DNA from: Hanleya hanleyi
Lineage: Eukaryota > Mollusca > Polyplacophora > Lepidopleurida > Hanleyidae
Reading direction: 5' to 3'
Length of the DNA stretch: 64,000 nucleotides
NCBI GenBank assembly: GCA_036873755.1
Contig: JAVTVY010017489.1
Coordinates: 1 to 64,000 of the forward strand
The notes under the pieces: generated by a model
What the model was told of the DNA's origin: nothing
Database searches by the model: none
Seen by the model: only the letters and a program-made list of their open reading frames with translations
In this document: positions 1-14,300 of the stretch, one piece after another
Position numbering within the stretch: position 1 is the stretch's first letter
Layout of the letters: each line of letters starts with the position of its first letter
Translations under genes and position numbers: made by a program

Positions 1-179
1 TAATTATATGGGCCTTGAAATGATTGTCTGCTGAAATATCTGGGAACCATGGTCTCTTGTTAACATTCAGTTCTACTATCCTTCAGAAATGTTCTCCACA
101 TTGTGCATCTGTGTGAACCCAATCAACAAATTCTCAACAGATTTGCCTGCATGTGCCTGTTTTCATCTGTAAATGAGTA
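1..179. other. No recognisable feature
   Basis: AT-rich sequence before the first mobile relic. No exon with matching splice signals or RNA gene could be recognised. It is probably intron or upstream DNA of the FAM149B1-like gene, whose first exons are not in view. Confidence 0.4.
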
Positions 180-1138
180 GGGGAGACTGGGGTACACTAG
201 TACATTTTTCACCTTTTTGCAAAAATATGTTATTATTGTCCTGTAGTGTAGCCTAGTATACTCTAGTTATAACTTATACTTATTATGACATATTCACACA
301 AAAACGTCTGAAATATCTGTTATACTTTTCTCCAGAATTCTGTTTTAAAAACGTAAAAAAATGTTTGCCCCACTATGGGGTACTCTGGGACACCCACTGG
401 GGTGCGATGGGACAATAATCAAAATACATTTTATAAGAAGTGTATACTGATATGTTTCATAGGAGTTTAGAAGATTTCACAGCAGTGATTAGGTTAGTTG
501 CTACATGTATTTTAGTCTCCTGCGTTACGTAAAATATTTCCCAGGAGCCAAATTTGAGGAAAAAGATATTTTGTGTGATTCTCATCCCAACGAAAGCATT
601 CGACTTTGAAAGTTTTAGTAAAACTCGTCAAATCTGATAGAATTAGCAAATACTGCCATCTGAGAAAAAAAATAATGCACTTTGATGGCATTTTAGGATG
701 AAAGGAAATTTCATCATTTGATTATTATTGTCCCAGTGTGCCCCAGCAAAAGTGTCCCACTCTGCCCCAGGTGCATGATATATTCCTTTTATGACAAAAA
801 ACTAATAAATACAGCTGAGATACTAAATCGATATAATTAAAGTGTACCTTTGTCCATTCTCTCTCAGTAGTAACAAAACAGCAATGAAGTACTGCTGAAA
901 ACTTCTCATAACGAACTATCATCCTCAGTCCTAAAAATTTACTTGGACTGATCAAAAACAGTTTTTGTGTCCCTAATTTTTTACCAATGATAGGTTTTAC
1001 TTGTAATCAATATAGAAGTTGTATGGGGGTGATAGCTTTCTGCTGATAGTAAAGTTATGTGCCTCTTGTTCTTTACAAAAGAGCTAGATGGCTTGTCCCA
1101 CTGTGCCCCATGTCCCACTGTACTGTGCCAATCTCCCC
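180..1138. mobile_element. Non-autonomous TIR DNA element (TA-flanked)
   Basis: The left end reads GGGGAGACTGG and the right end is its near-perfect inverse (CCAATCTCCCC). Both are bordered by TA (178-179 and 1139-1140), as expected for a TA target duplication. The interior repeats phrases such as GTCCCACTGTGCCCC and its complement near both ends. No transposase reading frame is present, so this is a deletion derivative or MITE. The TA flanks suggest Tc1/mariner-like mobilisation, but that is inference. Confidence 0.6.
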
Positions 1139-1140
1139 TA

Positions 1141-2213
1141 TAGTGATCAATTGGCTTCTTGATGTCCATACATGTATGGGTCAGTGTGCTATTATGGCCA
1201 TCTTCCATTATGGCCGTTTCATTTTCTTGCACTAAAATTTTCCTAATAAAATCGAATTCAAAGAAAATTTATCATACTTAATTTCGAATTCAAGTCCTAT
1301 AAATGAAAGAAAATTTCCTGTAAACAACCTTTTATTAATCACACCAATTCTCTTCTAGAATTCTATTATGTCTGGTTGTTGATTTCAGTCATTATCCTGA
1401 AACAAGGAACTGAAACAAATGCCACTCTCTACCAATACAATACAATTAATGCATGTATTTATCATTAACTCAAAGACGCCAAATTGAGATGCCTAGAGAC
1501 TTTTTTTTCAAGTAGACCAAGCTTTCTCACACAAAAAATTCTCAAAGCTGTAAAGTGGAGTCAAATCAGATGAAAGATTTTCACAGTTTTCTATTTCGCA
1601 AAATGGCCATAAGTGGGAATGTTGCTCATTCTTGGACTGCCTAAAAAGTGAGTTTTTCGTCTGGGACAAAGGTACGACCTATATCAGCCTTGGACACGAA
1701 AAGCACACCAAAGCTTTTGAGTAGTAGATTTCTCTTCCAGAGTTTCAATTTATAATTTTATCTACATGTTTTTGTTTGAAAAAGCTAAAAAAAACCTTGG
1801 AAAAAAGGCCATAATACTAAAGCTGACTTCATCTATGTCGCCTGTATGTCATCTGTAGACTGATCTCAAAGATATTTTCTTTTCAGTGTGCTTATGATCC
1901 ATTCTAGTTCACCATCACAAATTTGTATTGGCAGCTGTAGGGTCCAGATGAATAAAGCCATTGGGAGTACAGCTGATTGACTGAAGCCCCAAACTTCTAG
2001 CACTAAAAAGGTCTGGGTTCATACATGGATCTGGCGATACATAACCCAACACGCCATGCGGATGATCATCATCATGTGACCTTCTCTTGAACTACCACAT
2101 GTAAATTTAATCATTAAATAGTTGTCCCCAAGTCTTCTTTTTCACACGACTGAATTAAGAAATCATGAAATTGCCAGAAAGGAAGTTGAACTCTTCTAAA
2201 CTATTCATTTCAG
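1141..2213. other. Non-coding stretch upstream of first visible exon
   Basis: AT-rich DNA without a recognisable exon, tRNA or repeat boundary. It ends with a pyrimidine-rich tract and the acceptor AG at 2212-2213, so at least its right part is intron of the FAM149B1-like gene. Confidence 0.5.
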
Positions 2214-2373
2214 TTATCATGAAACCCCCACACAGAGCGGCCCATCTTCCCCGTCATACGAGCCTGATACTCAAAGCACACTCTCAGCATCACACTGTTG
2301 GACAACGGCTAGCGGCAACACGACTGGCCGGAGTAGAAGCAGTGTGGACTCTTCATACTCATGGGGGGATGAT
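2214..2373 (+). CDS. FAM149B1: FAM149B1-like exon: Ser/Thr-rich lead-in
   Basis: The acceptor CATTTCAG precedes it and the donor GTGAGT follows. One base completes a codon from an upstream exon, then 53 codons follow, Ser/Thr/Pro-rich and ending in SSYSWGDD. That S-WGDD motif sits just before DUF3719 in FAM149 proteins. It is the first exon that can be assigned in the window. Confidence 0.8.
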
Positions 2374-5300
2374 GTGAGTTACCTGCCCTTGTTACCCGCC
2401 ATATATTATGAAATTTAATCAGTTTAAAGAACTATTATTTGCAAAGTTAAGTGAAGTAGAGAGAGGGTTTCATTCAAATTTGATTTTGAGAAACAATCCA
2501 TTTGTTACCATATTCATGCTAACTTATTTCTTTCAAATTTGAAAATCAGAGCATTTTGCATTACAATTGTTTGGAAGCCAAACTATGCGTTTATAACGAA
2601 TAAAATGCTTTTATGTTAAAGGAGTGGGACCGACATGCATCTCGAGTTGTTCGTCAGATGTTTGACAGAATTGATTCAATGCTCTATGAGGATAAAAAGG
2701 AGGGACCAGAAATCACGTTTAAAGAATGCCGTGAATGGGTGACACAGTTTCCACACATACGGTGAGTCAGGGATTTGATAAGCTCGTCCCCTCACATGGT
2801 CATACATTGTGATGGTGAGGGTTCTCACCACGTCTATTAACTTTTGTTATCTCTGTGATATCTTTGTTGTCTGTGTTATATCTCAAGGGTATCACCCTTG
2901 AAGCCACTGGCTTGGTCATGATTTACCCAACAGGTTTGGGATATAAATAGATCAAGGGGATTCCTCTTAATTAAACAATCAGTAAACGTGCTAAGCCATC
3001 TGATTACACCAATCTGGTGCGAGGTATGAGATGTCACAGATATGAATTTTTTTGCTGGCCAAACTACTTTGATGTCAGGGTGAAATCAACATCGGAAGCA
3101 TTAGGATACTGACATGTATGCTAATTCAAAACAAAGTGGGGTGTGAATCTGGTCAAATGTACATGTACAGTCATATTATGAAAACAATGGCTTTTTTTCA
3201 TTTTGAAAGAAAATACTTCTTAATATTCTACCATGCATATCTACCATTTAAAGAACTGATGTCTGATATGTATTTAATATTTGAAAAGATAATGTCGGCA
3301 GAACAAAGCTGAATAAGACATGCCGAAAAGACATATGAAGTTTTTATACTTCTACCGTTGCAGGGTTTTAGGATCACAAATCATGGCACCACAGGACATT
3401 GGGTACCTGGCTATACAACGAGACTCTCCCCGCCTATCTTCCTCCAGTGTGTTACAGGACGTCACCGAACAGGAAATGATCTCCACTCAGGATATACAAG
3501 GGTGAGTCAATCTCCATGATCATGTACAGGAGAAGAACTCGCACTCTGTATACATGGTTCAGAACTAAAGAACTGGTTCAAAACTGAAAGTGAAGGATTC
3601 AAACTGAGATAATTGACTTTATCAGTGACTCAAATAAACTGATGAAATATCCTGTCATACGATCATTTACTTCAAGAATTCACGAGATACGTGGTTGCCA
3701 TAGCATCATGTGCCATGGTGAGCCTTGTTCTCGAGCCCCCGGCCTCTCAAGCATGTTAATGCTCAAAAAAAATTCGAACAAATTTTGTCTTTTCCCTATG
3801 TAAGCCAAATACAATAGTTATGAAGGGAACCATTCAACCAAGAAATGAAGAGTCAAGTCTATTGCACAAACAGTGCACTCATCAATTGAAGTTGTCATAT
3901 ATGTGATGTACAAAGGCAAATTCTTCTTGTCCTGTCTCTCTGATTTCTATATGCATTCTCATTCAGTCAAATTCATTGTACAATTCAACTATATCTAAGG
4001 CTATTGCAAATAATGATTTATTGATCACATATTCTAGAAAAATAAAGAAATAAAAACATTACCAGTATGTGATACATGCTGGGTATATACAGATACCCAA
4101 TTTATTATAATAGTTTGAAGTTAAAACACAAAATTGTAAAATACATCCAGCTCGCAAAGGTTTATGTGATGTCAATCCTCATACTAATTTGTTTTGCCAT
4201 GTATCGAATATTTTGTGAAATTCCACTGTTCTACCATGTATTCAGATCAATTTGTTGAGGTCTTCAAATAAAGTCACTCATCTGGTTTACAAGAGAGAAA
4301 ACGTGCACTTTTTGTCACCAGTGCGCATGATCGTATATCATATGCCGTGATCATTGTTTTGGCCCAGATAGAAATGTCTATATTTTAAATTGGCAGAATT
4401 TTTCCACGTGGTGCATCATGTGATTTTCCCGTGGCCGCTGAAATACTATACAAATAGTACAGAGAAGTGCACCTGATGGGTGTCTTGTTTGAAGACCTCT
4501 ATACAAATCGATGAATATATGTTAGAACAATGGAATTTCACAAAATCTTCAATGTATGGCAAAAGAATATAGTATGAGGATTCATACCATATAAAACTTA
4601 ATGAGGTGAATGTGTTTTAACATATGTACCCATGATAATTTGTACATATACCGGTAAGGTTTTAGGGTATATTTCCTAAAATATGTGATCAATAAACCAT
4701 GAATTTGTGAGTGCCTTAGTGCTACACTGTGCTCTAATTATTACACTCTATGAAGGTTTCAAGAATAATCCCTTAAGTTTGTTTTTTTTATCTCCAACTG
4801 CACCTTTTTACTGCCAATATACATTTACATCTTGCTAAATAGAGCAATATACAATGTACATGTAATATAATATGGATTTTTGACAGTTTAACGAGAGATT
4901 AAACTGAGCACCTATCAGCATTGGCACATTGATTGACTCGCTATTTCTATTTCATGAACTATGTCCTATAGTGTGTATATGCTTTTCTGTCCCTGTGGCA
5001 CTAGCGACATTGATTATATAACAGCCGGTTTCAAATAACGTTATTTTATCAGTCTGAACCAATTTAATCTAGGCGTGCCAGGAGTGTCGCTGCGACATGA
5101 AATTGACAATTTTCTGTACATTATTGATTCAGACACCTGATAAGCATGAGATGTGTTTTCGCCCATGGTTTGTTTTGATGGTTGCCATAGCGACAAGGAT
5201 GCTTCAAGAGAAATGAGTATTCCTGCTGTGGAAACATCAATTCTCATTAAAAAGCCCTTAAATAGTCGTTACTCAAAAATGATATGTGGACTGATACATG

Positions 5301-8300
5301 TGCATGAACTGCATGGCAGGTACATGTACTATAGTCGTGAAACAATTAAAGTGATCATTTCCAATCATTCCCCTAAGATGATATTCAGAAGAATGAAACA
5401 CGGCTCTTCTTATTGATGGCAGTTATGCATTGCATAGTGAAATTAGTCTTCTTCAGTTCTTGGCCCAGAAAATCATGCCTGCATAAAACTGATAAATGGT
5501 TTTACAGGAAATAGAAAAAAAGTCCAATTTTGGGATGAAAAATGATGTCACATATGCATACATGTACATAACCATATATTATTCAGACATGATTCAAATT
5601 GAAGTCATTGATACATACATGTACTCTGTTCTTCTAGTCTTAGTTGATTTTGACAATCTCTAATACTCTATTCATTTTTCTTCAGGTTGGTCCTTGTAGG
5701 CAGACCTTTAGTTGCTAAAACTTGCCCGGTTGACAGTAAGACACATCGCCCGCCTTCAGAACTCTCCTATCTGGAGGAGGAAATATTTGAACAGGATGGC
5801 TATTATGAAGAAATATTTGCTGTTGATTACAGAGATATGTGAGTTCTTTACCCCTCATTTCTGCAATACACTATTACATGTTCCAGGACATTGAAAATAA
5901 ATTCTGTGTTTGCCATAACCCTTCCTACCCAAATTTTTTCCCCCGATGCCCGATGGGCTAGAGGGGGACAATAGTATTGGGGTCTGTCCGTGTATTTGTT
6001 GTACTGTTCATGCATCAATCCGACATCATTTCTGGACAATAACTTCTGAAAAAACTTAACTGATTCTTTTCAAATTTGGTACATGGATACCTCGACTCAA
6101 GATCTCGCTTGAGATTGTTTTTCATGCCAATCCGCTCATAGGCGGTGCCACCTTGGGGCCAATTTGAAATTTTGTTTCTGGACAATAACTTTTGAATAAA
6201 TTTTTCACACCAATTCGCATATAGGTGGTGGCCAGTTAAAAAAATTTTCCATGCAGTAACGTTTGAAAGCATGAATGAGTTCTGTCCGAATTTGGTAATT
6301 GTGGGCACCTTGCTACTGGATATCACTTGGGACTGCTCTCCATACCGGGTACAGAATGTTACAGTTCCAAGCCAGATCAACTGTTTTAATTTCACTTTTT
6401 ACATGTATATTGTAGTGTATATAGTTCAGATCTACACATATGTTCTCTCTTAGAACACAATAGTACTACAGTGAAACCTGTGAATACCGACACGGTATGG
6501 CTTATAGCGTTGGACACACCGGTTCTCCTCAGATCACCGAAGTTGAGCAACGTGAAGCTCGGTCAAAACTTGGATGGGTAACGCGGTGCTGTACTGGCTG
6601 AGCTGATCAGTGTCCAGGGTAACAGGAACTGTGAGCACTCTCGTGTTCTGGCACATGTAGGCATGACATTAAACTCTACTTCTCTCTCACTTGAATACCG
6701 ACACATGGGTAAACTCACCAACCTACCTCTAAATACTGACATTGTCCATGGTCCCAATACTTACATGTAAGCATTTTGAACCTCAATAAACCAGAACCCT
6801 GTGAAGACTGACCCTATAATCTGGTCCCAAGCATGGTCAATATACACAGGTTTCCCTGTATATGTAAGTTAAATTGGTGTTTTACAGACATGAAGAGTTT
6901 ACGGAACAGAAAAAAGTGATAGTTCCGAGACGACAGAGGCTTGGTTTCCCACCGATCACGCCCAACGCTTGTCTTCGGGATACTGTCACCTCTTCTGTGT
7001 TTGACTTTATATGGACAGAGGTTTGTATTGGGAGTAAATAAGATTCTCTGCATAGTGCATCGTTTTCAGAATAATTGTGAGAGAATATAAATAATGTGAA
7101 TAAATTGTACAAATAATGTACATATTGTAGCTATAGTGTGTGATTCACATGCCTACATGTTGTGTTGGATTCTTAAATTGGCCTTCCAATGAAAAACAGA
7201 GGGTCCAGCTTTCATGTTGTTTCCTGAAACAAAGTAGAAGAAGAGAGTTGCTGAGTACAAAGAGTCTAGACAGCTGGCTTTACAGTGATACAAAGGTCTG
7301 ACCAATATAACCTTGCACGAAATACCAACCGAAAAAATGCTGTAAAATGTATGACTCCAAGAACATACTTTTCTTATCTAGAGAACCTGAAAAATAACTG
7401 ATCAAGATCCCTGCAGAAGTACATACTACAATAATATATATTGATCAGGTTTAGGGTGTGCAGCAGTTGGTACCCAGGCCTACATTGTTATAATATCAAA
7501 GTTCATTTGTATTTTCAGGCATTAGAGTGTGCTGGTAAACTAATTAAACAATACTCAACAATTATATTAGGTAAGTTGCTCGTTTTGTTTGTTGGTGTTC
7601 GAACAGTACTTTTCATCAAACATGAATTTGTTTTACATGTACTTCAAGTATAAGTTTTGAATGAACACCTGTACATCCATAAACATGAATATAAATAATG
7701 ACTTGAATGCCAGTTTGAAAGTTACAAAATAAAAAGCGTGTCCTTCACAATTTGATAGTTCCGAAATTCAGAAGTGATTTTTCCATTCTGTACATGTAAC
7801 AGTACTGACTCATTGTGTCTTGCTTTGAATTGCAGAAATAACATTTTCAGGAAATGGGAACTCTCTTCAAATTCTGCATATTTTAGAATTTGCTGCTTTC
7901 CACTTGAAAATAACAACTATTGAAAAGTCTGATAATTGAGATTCATGCATTTGAATATATTTGACAACAGATATACTTAGGCCATCCAAATATGAAAAAT
8001 CCGCCACATGTTTCAAAATATGTTTCTAAAATATTTTCTGGATTCCAATGAGAAAAGATTCTGTTCTAGGAACAAAATGAACCAGGTTTATTACAAATAG
8101 TTTCATCAAGTAATGGATTATAGAATTTATTTTCTTTTATTACATGACCTTCTGTTATTTGGACCCGAGTTATAAATATATTAATATAAATTTGCCTCAC
8201 AATTTTCTTCCAGTTATATATATATTTTTTTTTTTACCATTGCCGGTTTAGAATTTGGTGTCATGGGGTCTCCAACTGCTCAAAAATAAAATTAACTGCT

Positions 8301-11300
8301 GTGATATTCCACTGTATTCCATGATCAAGAATGACAAATAATAATCTACTTTATAGGGATATAGATTATCCATATGCATAATCGATAGTCTTGTAGGTAT
8401 TGCATTTCCTCCAAACCAAAAGAAGGAAATAAAAAATAAAAATCCTCGTGAAGATTTCAACAGTCTCCAGCTTGAGAAGCAAACTTTCATATTTGAATGG
8501 CCCTAGGCAGAAATACATGTAATATTATTTTACTGCTTCAAGTGGGTATCTAACTCTATTTTCAATTTTTGCAGAAGATGAGAAGTCAGTACCTGGTCTT
8601 GAATCATCACCCCTCCACCATGATCCTATGCTATCCAGAGAACATTCATATTTTAAGGTATGCGTCCAATGTAAAGCTTTATCTAGAATACACGATTACA
8701 CATTCATTAAAGCCTATACTAGTTTTGCCCCAATATTTCAAATTCTTTCTGGCAAGTTGAACAGGTTATAATGTATTATTGTTTTATTTTCAGTTTAATA
8801 GACTATCAACAGGTATTTCTCAGCTAGATACAAGAGGGTTACAGTTAGATGACTTGTTAACAGTATCCAGGAAAGAGTTACAGTTGAGAGAAAAATCTAA
8901 TTTACAGTAAGTATATGGATGCTGATTTGCTCTCGTACTAATCAAGAGGACGTAACTCTTTGTGTATGGGAAGGCTAGTTTGGGGCTCTTGGCCACCTTG
9001 TCATAACAGTGCCATATTGTTGGCAATGAATTAATGGTGAATCCTTGCAAAAAAAATCTGGTTACAAGTTTTTACATTGAATGATTGGAAGTGTTTGGAG
9101 ATCGGGCGAAAGAAAGCAGTTTAAGTTAATGTACAATTAATTTGACCTGGTCAAGGGGACATAACTCTTTGGCAACCAGCTTGATGCACAACTTATACAG
9201 CTAATTGGTGGTCTTTTCATATATTTTATTCCAAGGAGGACTCTCTTGAAGTATCAAACACTTGCTAAGACAACGAAAATATCAGATGATACTTTGTGTA
9301 ATATACCTTATTTTTCATGTCACAAATGATTTGTTTGAAGCCTTATGCATGTGAACATTTCGACCAAATTAAAATAGTTGAAATTACATGACATTCTGAT
9401 GGACTCCTGTTGTCTTGCAGTGATATAGCCGAGTCCCAGTCTCCCCCTCCCCTAGAGTCAAGCATGCCAGCACCCAGCAATAACCGACCTATGTCAGTTA
9501 CATATAGACGTCAGAGGCCAGGCAGTGTCAGCACGCTGAGGGACCCCAGGGAAAGATTATCAGCCAGCTTGAGGCGCCCAATAGTGCCCCGGGCAGGGGC
9601 GGGTGTGAGGCTTACCCCTCTCCATGTTCCATCTTACCTGGTTGATAGCCGCTCACGCACACCCAGTGTGGTAAGTTACAACAAAAGGAATTCATACAGG
9701 AACCACTCTGATGAAACTAATTCTGAATAAAACGTTCATTACAGAGGTGAAGGCCTATTTACCGACAAAATGTTATGTCATCTTGGCTGATATGAAAAGT
9801 TTGAGAGAGTTCGAGCAGCTTTTGACATTTATCACTCACATTTCATTGATTTCACTGGGCACAAAGTGGATTTATCCAATTAATTATTGTGCAGAGTAAT
9901 TTTCCCCCATTGTGTGCCAGGTGATGGTGCTTTGTTTTCAGTGTAAATGTAGCCAAATCTCCTCTGTAAAAGATATCTAAGAGATTGCTAAAGAGTATTG
10001 TAAACACTGCCACAGGTGTATCTATAACTGGACTTTTTACAACAAAAGAAGTTAAAATTCCACTGTGTAGGATTTGTGGCATCATTCTTGATACTGCTAA
10101 TTGTAGGAAGACAGTCGGGGTCAGCCGATGCAAAATGAGGTCCTAATCGGTCATCGCCTTCCCATTGGTACAGACAGACTGAACTCCCCGCCATCAGGAC
10201 TCCGTAATAGTGGTCTTCCTCCCCTGGACATGATAGTACGATATAATAACATGGTTTGTTTGTGCTGCTTTTTGAGCTGCCATTTGTTGTTCCCTTTGTG
10301 CTGTCCAGTGAAATGCAGCAATTAGCTTGAATAATTTTAGTATCACCGGTATGTGACATAATTTCCGAGAATTCTTAAGGACTCCTTGAATGTAGCCACA
10401 CATTTATTTGAATTTGCTTAACAAATACATTACATTGTCATTTTATGTTCTGTGGTTTACTGGACTGCTATGTTTTGTTGTATTATCAGTTTCTGTGTTT
10501 TGTTCCCAGTCTCACACAATTTAATATGTATGAGTTTTAATCAGAGTTTATTTGTCTTGTCAGTAATGTATTTGGGAATAATCTCAGTTGACTAATTCCA
10601 GAATATCTAACACAAAATGATTGAAAATGATAATGTACCTTTATGTTGGTTTTGTTAATGTACCTTTATGTTGGTTTTGTCTATTGTGATTTTGTGTTGA
10701 TCTCAAAAGCTTGTTGCTAGATGCATGAATGTCTACCGAAAAGTAAAATACCCACTTATGCAAGTACCATCGATCCTAGCATTCTGCAACCCACAAATGC
10801 TCTGAATTATTATGTCTTGCTGGTTTGAAAGCATGGTTTGTTGTCATTTGTATGTATTACTTTTAATGGCAAATTAATGTATTGGTGTTAGAGTGGGGGC
10901 AGTTCTGTCTCTGCTCCATAGTCTTTAGTTTTGCTGGGAGTTCCAAATTCTTTCCTTGATATGAAATCAATTTTGCAGTTTCAGTTTATAAATGAAAAAT
11001 CTGTCAAATTCTCTGAATTTCTTTTGTGAATTTCAGCTGTGTCAAGTTAAACATACAAGTATCTGGTCCATCGTTCAATATTTAGCCATTGTCCATAAAA
11101 GAATTTCCATCTCCATAATCCAAAGACCTATTTCATATATACATGTTCCAAGATGTGAAATTCAGGGGATTTTCTTATTTTCAAACTTGTGCTGATGTGA
11201 GCTTATTTCAGATTTGTTAATTCCAGTTATTCACATTCCTGAAGACTTGTACACATACATGTATCCCTAATTTACCATTTCAGAAAAGGGTTCATAACCG

Positions 11301-14300
11301 TGCTAGTAGTGCTCTGGTGACTGATAAAGATGCCACATTACGAATGACCTACAACAGAGAAAGAATATTGTTAGCCCCTGAAAACTACAATAATAATAAT
11401 AATATGGCAAGGCCGAGTACAACACACGCATTTCATAGGGTGAGTGTCCTCTGTCAGACCCTGTGGATTTATACAGGAAATTAGATTTGACATACTCTTT
11501 CAACCAGTCTTCCAACCTTCATTGTGATTTTCAGTTGAATTACCTTTGATCTGTGACCTCCAGCATGTTCAGACTTCAGTGGTTGCCTCTAAGAACCAAA
11601 CCTCCCATAAGATTGAGTGTTGCTTATCTTAAGATCGTTGAAGATATCAGCTGAAAAGGGCAATACGATATCTACCTCAACCAACTCTGATCTTATGCAA
11701 TTGTCCTGTAAATGAATGTAATCTGTGAAAATACATGTATTGATTTTGGTGTTGAATCTAATAAATGTATACTGTGGTAGATATTTGAGCTTCTTTATTG
11801 CAGTCCAGCAATAACATAGCTGTACTTCTTTATTGTAACAGTCGGAGACGCCAGGTTTTGGGAGTGTGGTCGGTAGACGGTCCTCGACACCTTTAGGGAT
11901 GTTAACGATGACCATGAAACCAGGGCATTCATTAGGTTAGTGAAAATATATGTACCTTTTTGGACAAGAGCATGAATTACCCACCTCACCACTCATTATA
12001 TCTTCCATGTAGATATTTATGGGTGATATATTCATCATGGCCATATCAAATCAGTGTCCCTGTTCTACCAATATGAATATATTATGAGTAATATAGAAAC
12101 ATTATTGATACATCATCGTGATATGACTGAAATAATGTTGAAAGCGACATTAAATCCTATTTACTCACTCACTATTGATACAGTAATTGTCCTGCTGCTG
12201 TTGGTTTCAATGCTTTACACAAAAATACATGTATAGTGTCAGTAATGATAAAACACTTCTGCCATAAATCTCTATTTGAAAGTTTTATAAGACAATTATT
12301 GTGAAAAAATACTGATACTCTCTTTGTTCAGACTAACTCCTGCTCCACCACCTACTGATGGTCCTATTGTGTCAAAATGATTACCACGTTTCAGGTCACC
12401 CGAGTTATTTAGGGATCACAGGAAGTGGGATCCAGCAGCAGCAGAATGAACTTGGTCAAATCCCTCCCAGTGATCCAGAGGATCCAGATGCATATGATGA
12501 GGCCATACATAGTCAGTGGAGTGAGTAGAATTCACACAACACTCTTCCCTGCCTTTTAAACATGTCTATTAGCTGGTATGTAGCAGGCTCTCTTACCCCA
12601 TGCATGCCATGCAGCTTAGCATTCTCATCTTTTGTTAGACATTGTATCTTGCAGGCCTGTGCTGTAATAATACCATGATTAGACAATGGGTAACCTATGG
12701 AAACCTGTAGCATGTGCTTCAGGGTTAAATTTATCTTAACACATAATATTATGTTTACCCATAGATGCTCTCCAAAAAAAACTGAAATTGGGTAACCTCC
12801 AGAAGAACTGATAAAAGCTCAGGCCTGTCTGGTACATGTACTTGTCTCTTCCATTAGTCGCTTTGGTTTGTGTAGATTATGATATGTTGCTCTCAGCTTG
12901 TAGTACTGAGTCTTGCTATACTATATCTCTTGATATCATTCTGATTTGCTATTTAATAATTACTTCGGCTTATACTGTTGCATGCTTATAGTTAATTTGG
13001 CTTTGTGTTTTATTATAGTAGTTTTGGTTGACAGTTTATCTCTTTCAATAGCTCTCTATGTAGTAAAATCTCAGCTGTTATTTATTCAGAAGATTCAGTT
13101 TGTTAAATCTCCATTTGTTTCGCATCCCTCCGGACTGTGTTGTATGTGTATGCAGGTCCTGTAGGTGTGCCTGAGTTTGACTTCCCTCGCCCTAGGAGTC
13201 ACAAAAGCAGAGTGGAAATACTCCAGCTTTTCCATAGGAGGTTCTGAAAGTTAGTCGAATACAAGAATCCTGTGTGTCAACTCATTCCCTTACTTATTAC
13301 TAACATTGTCCAGTTTAGAGGTGGTTGGGATCCATCTACACCATGTTGTGAATACTGTTTATTTCTTTGTAATCACCATACCTTTTCTGTGGCATAGACC
13401 CTATATTGCCTGCTGGAATACACCATTTGCCAGTTCTCTATACTTTTATGAACAGATAGGTTTTGTCTCGAAGTTCTCACTACAACTTTATCACATTTTG
13501 TCATGAATTGGTATGTCTTTTGAAGTATTCAATTGATACCAGACTTGTACATTATACCTGGAACTATATTTCTTCTTTTCCTCTGTCTCTATTTCTGATA
13601 ATAAAGTATTCAGAAGAATTCAGTGACTTGCCAGTCAAGTTACTGCTGTGTTGAACCATCAACAGAGAAACACTGGCACTTTTCTTTTGCACAACTGGTG
13701 TACAAATAGTAAATGGTGAGAAAATTGGAGGGGGGGGGGGAGAAGGAGGGGCAATTTCTTGTAATATATTATTGCTTAACCTTACTGCGCTCTTGCAGTA
13801 AGACTGGCCAGTGGTGTATTGTAGCTATCTCGGTGTGACAGTCCTAACAAACAGCTGTCTATCAAACTTGTACTCTGACACATTCTTTCAGTTTATTTCA
13901 CAGAAAACTTACCTCCTCCCACTGATTGCTCAAATTGTAACCTACTAATTTGACATATTGCAGGGTTTTTTCATAACTTTTCAGGCCTAGAAGAAGAAGT
14001 CATGCACACACATATATTTTTGAAATGTTTGCACCAATATTCTGTTAACAGTATCTCATTTCACTGTTCTCGTTATTTGTATATTTGATTATACATGTAC
14101 TTGTAATGTCAGTTGTCAACTGATTTTCTTCTTCAGTTATAGACTACATGTACATATATTTATTTTCAATAATCTAATAATTATCAAAGAAGAAGAATTT
14201 TATTCATGACAGAAATGTTAATGTTAATGTTTTGTTGAAGCTTAGCTAAAAGTTAATGTTTGCCTCATGAAAAATTACATAAAGCAATAAAGAATGTACT

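Noticed and set aside
6494..6691. Functional 5S rRNA gene
   Set aside because: Only partly similar to 5S rRNA, with a SINE-type tail and a target-site duplication, so it is a retroposed SINE.
9410..9730. ORF of 106 codons as a stand-alone small gene
   Set aside because: It is the 9421-9670 exon read into its flanking introns; splice sites and phase tie it to the FAM149B1-like gene.
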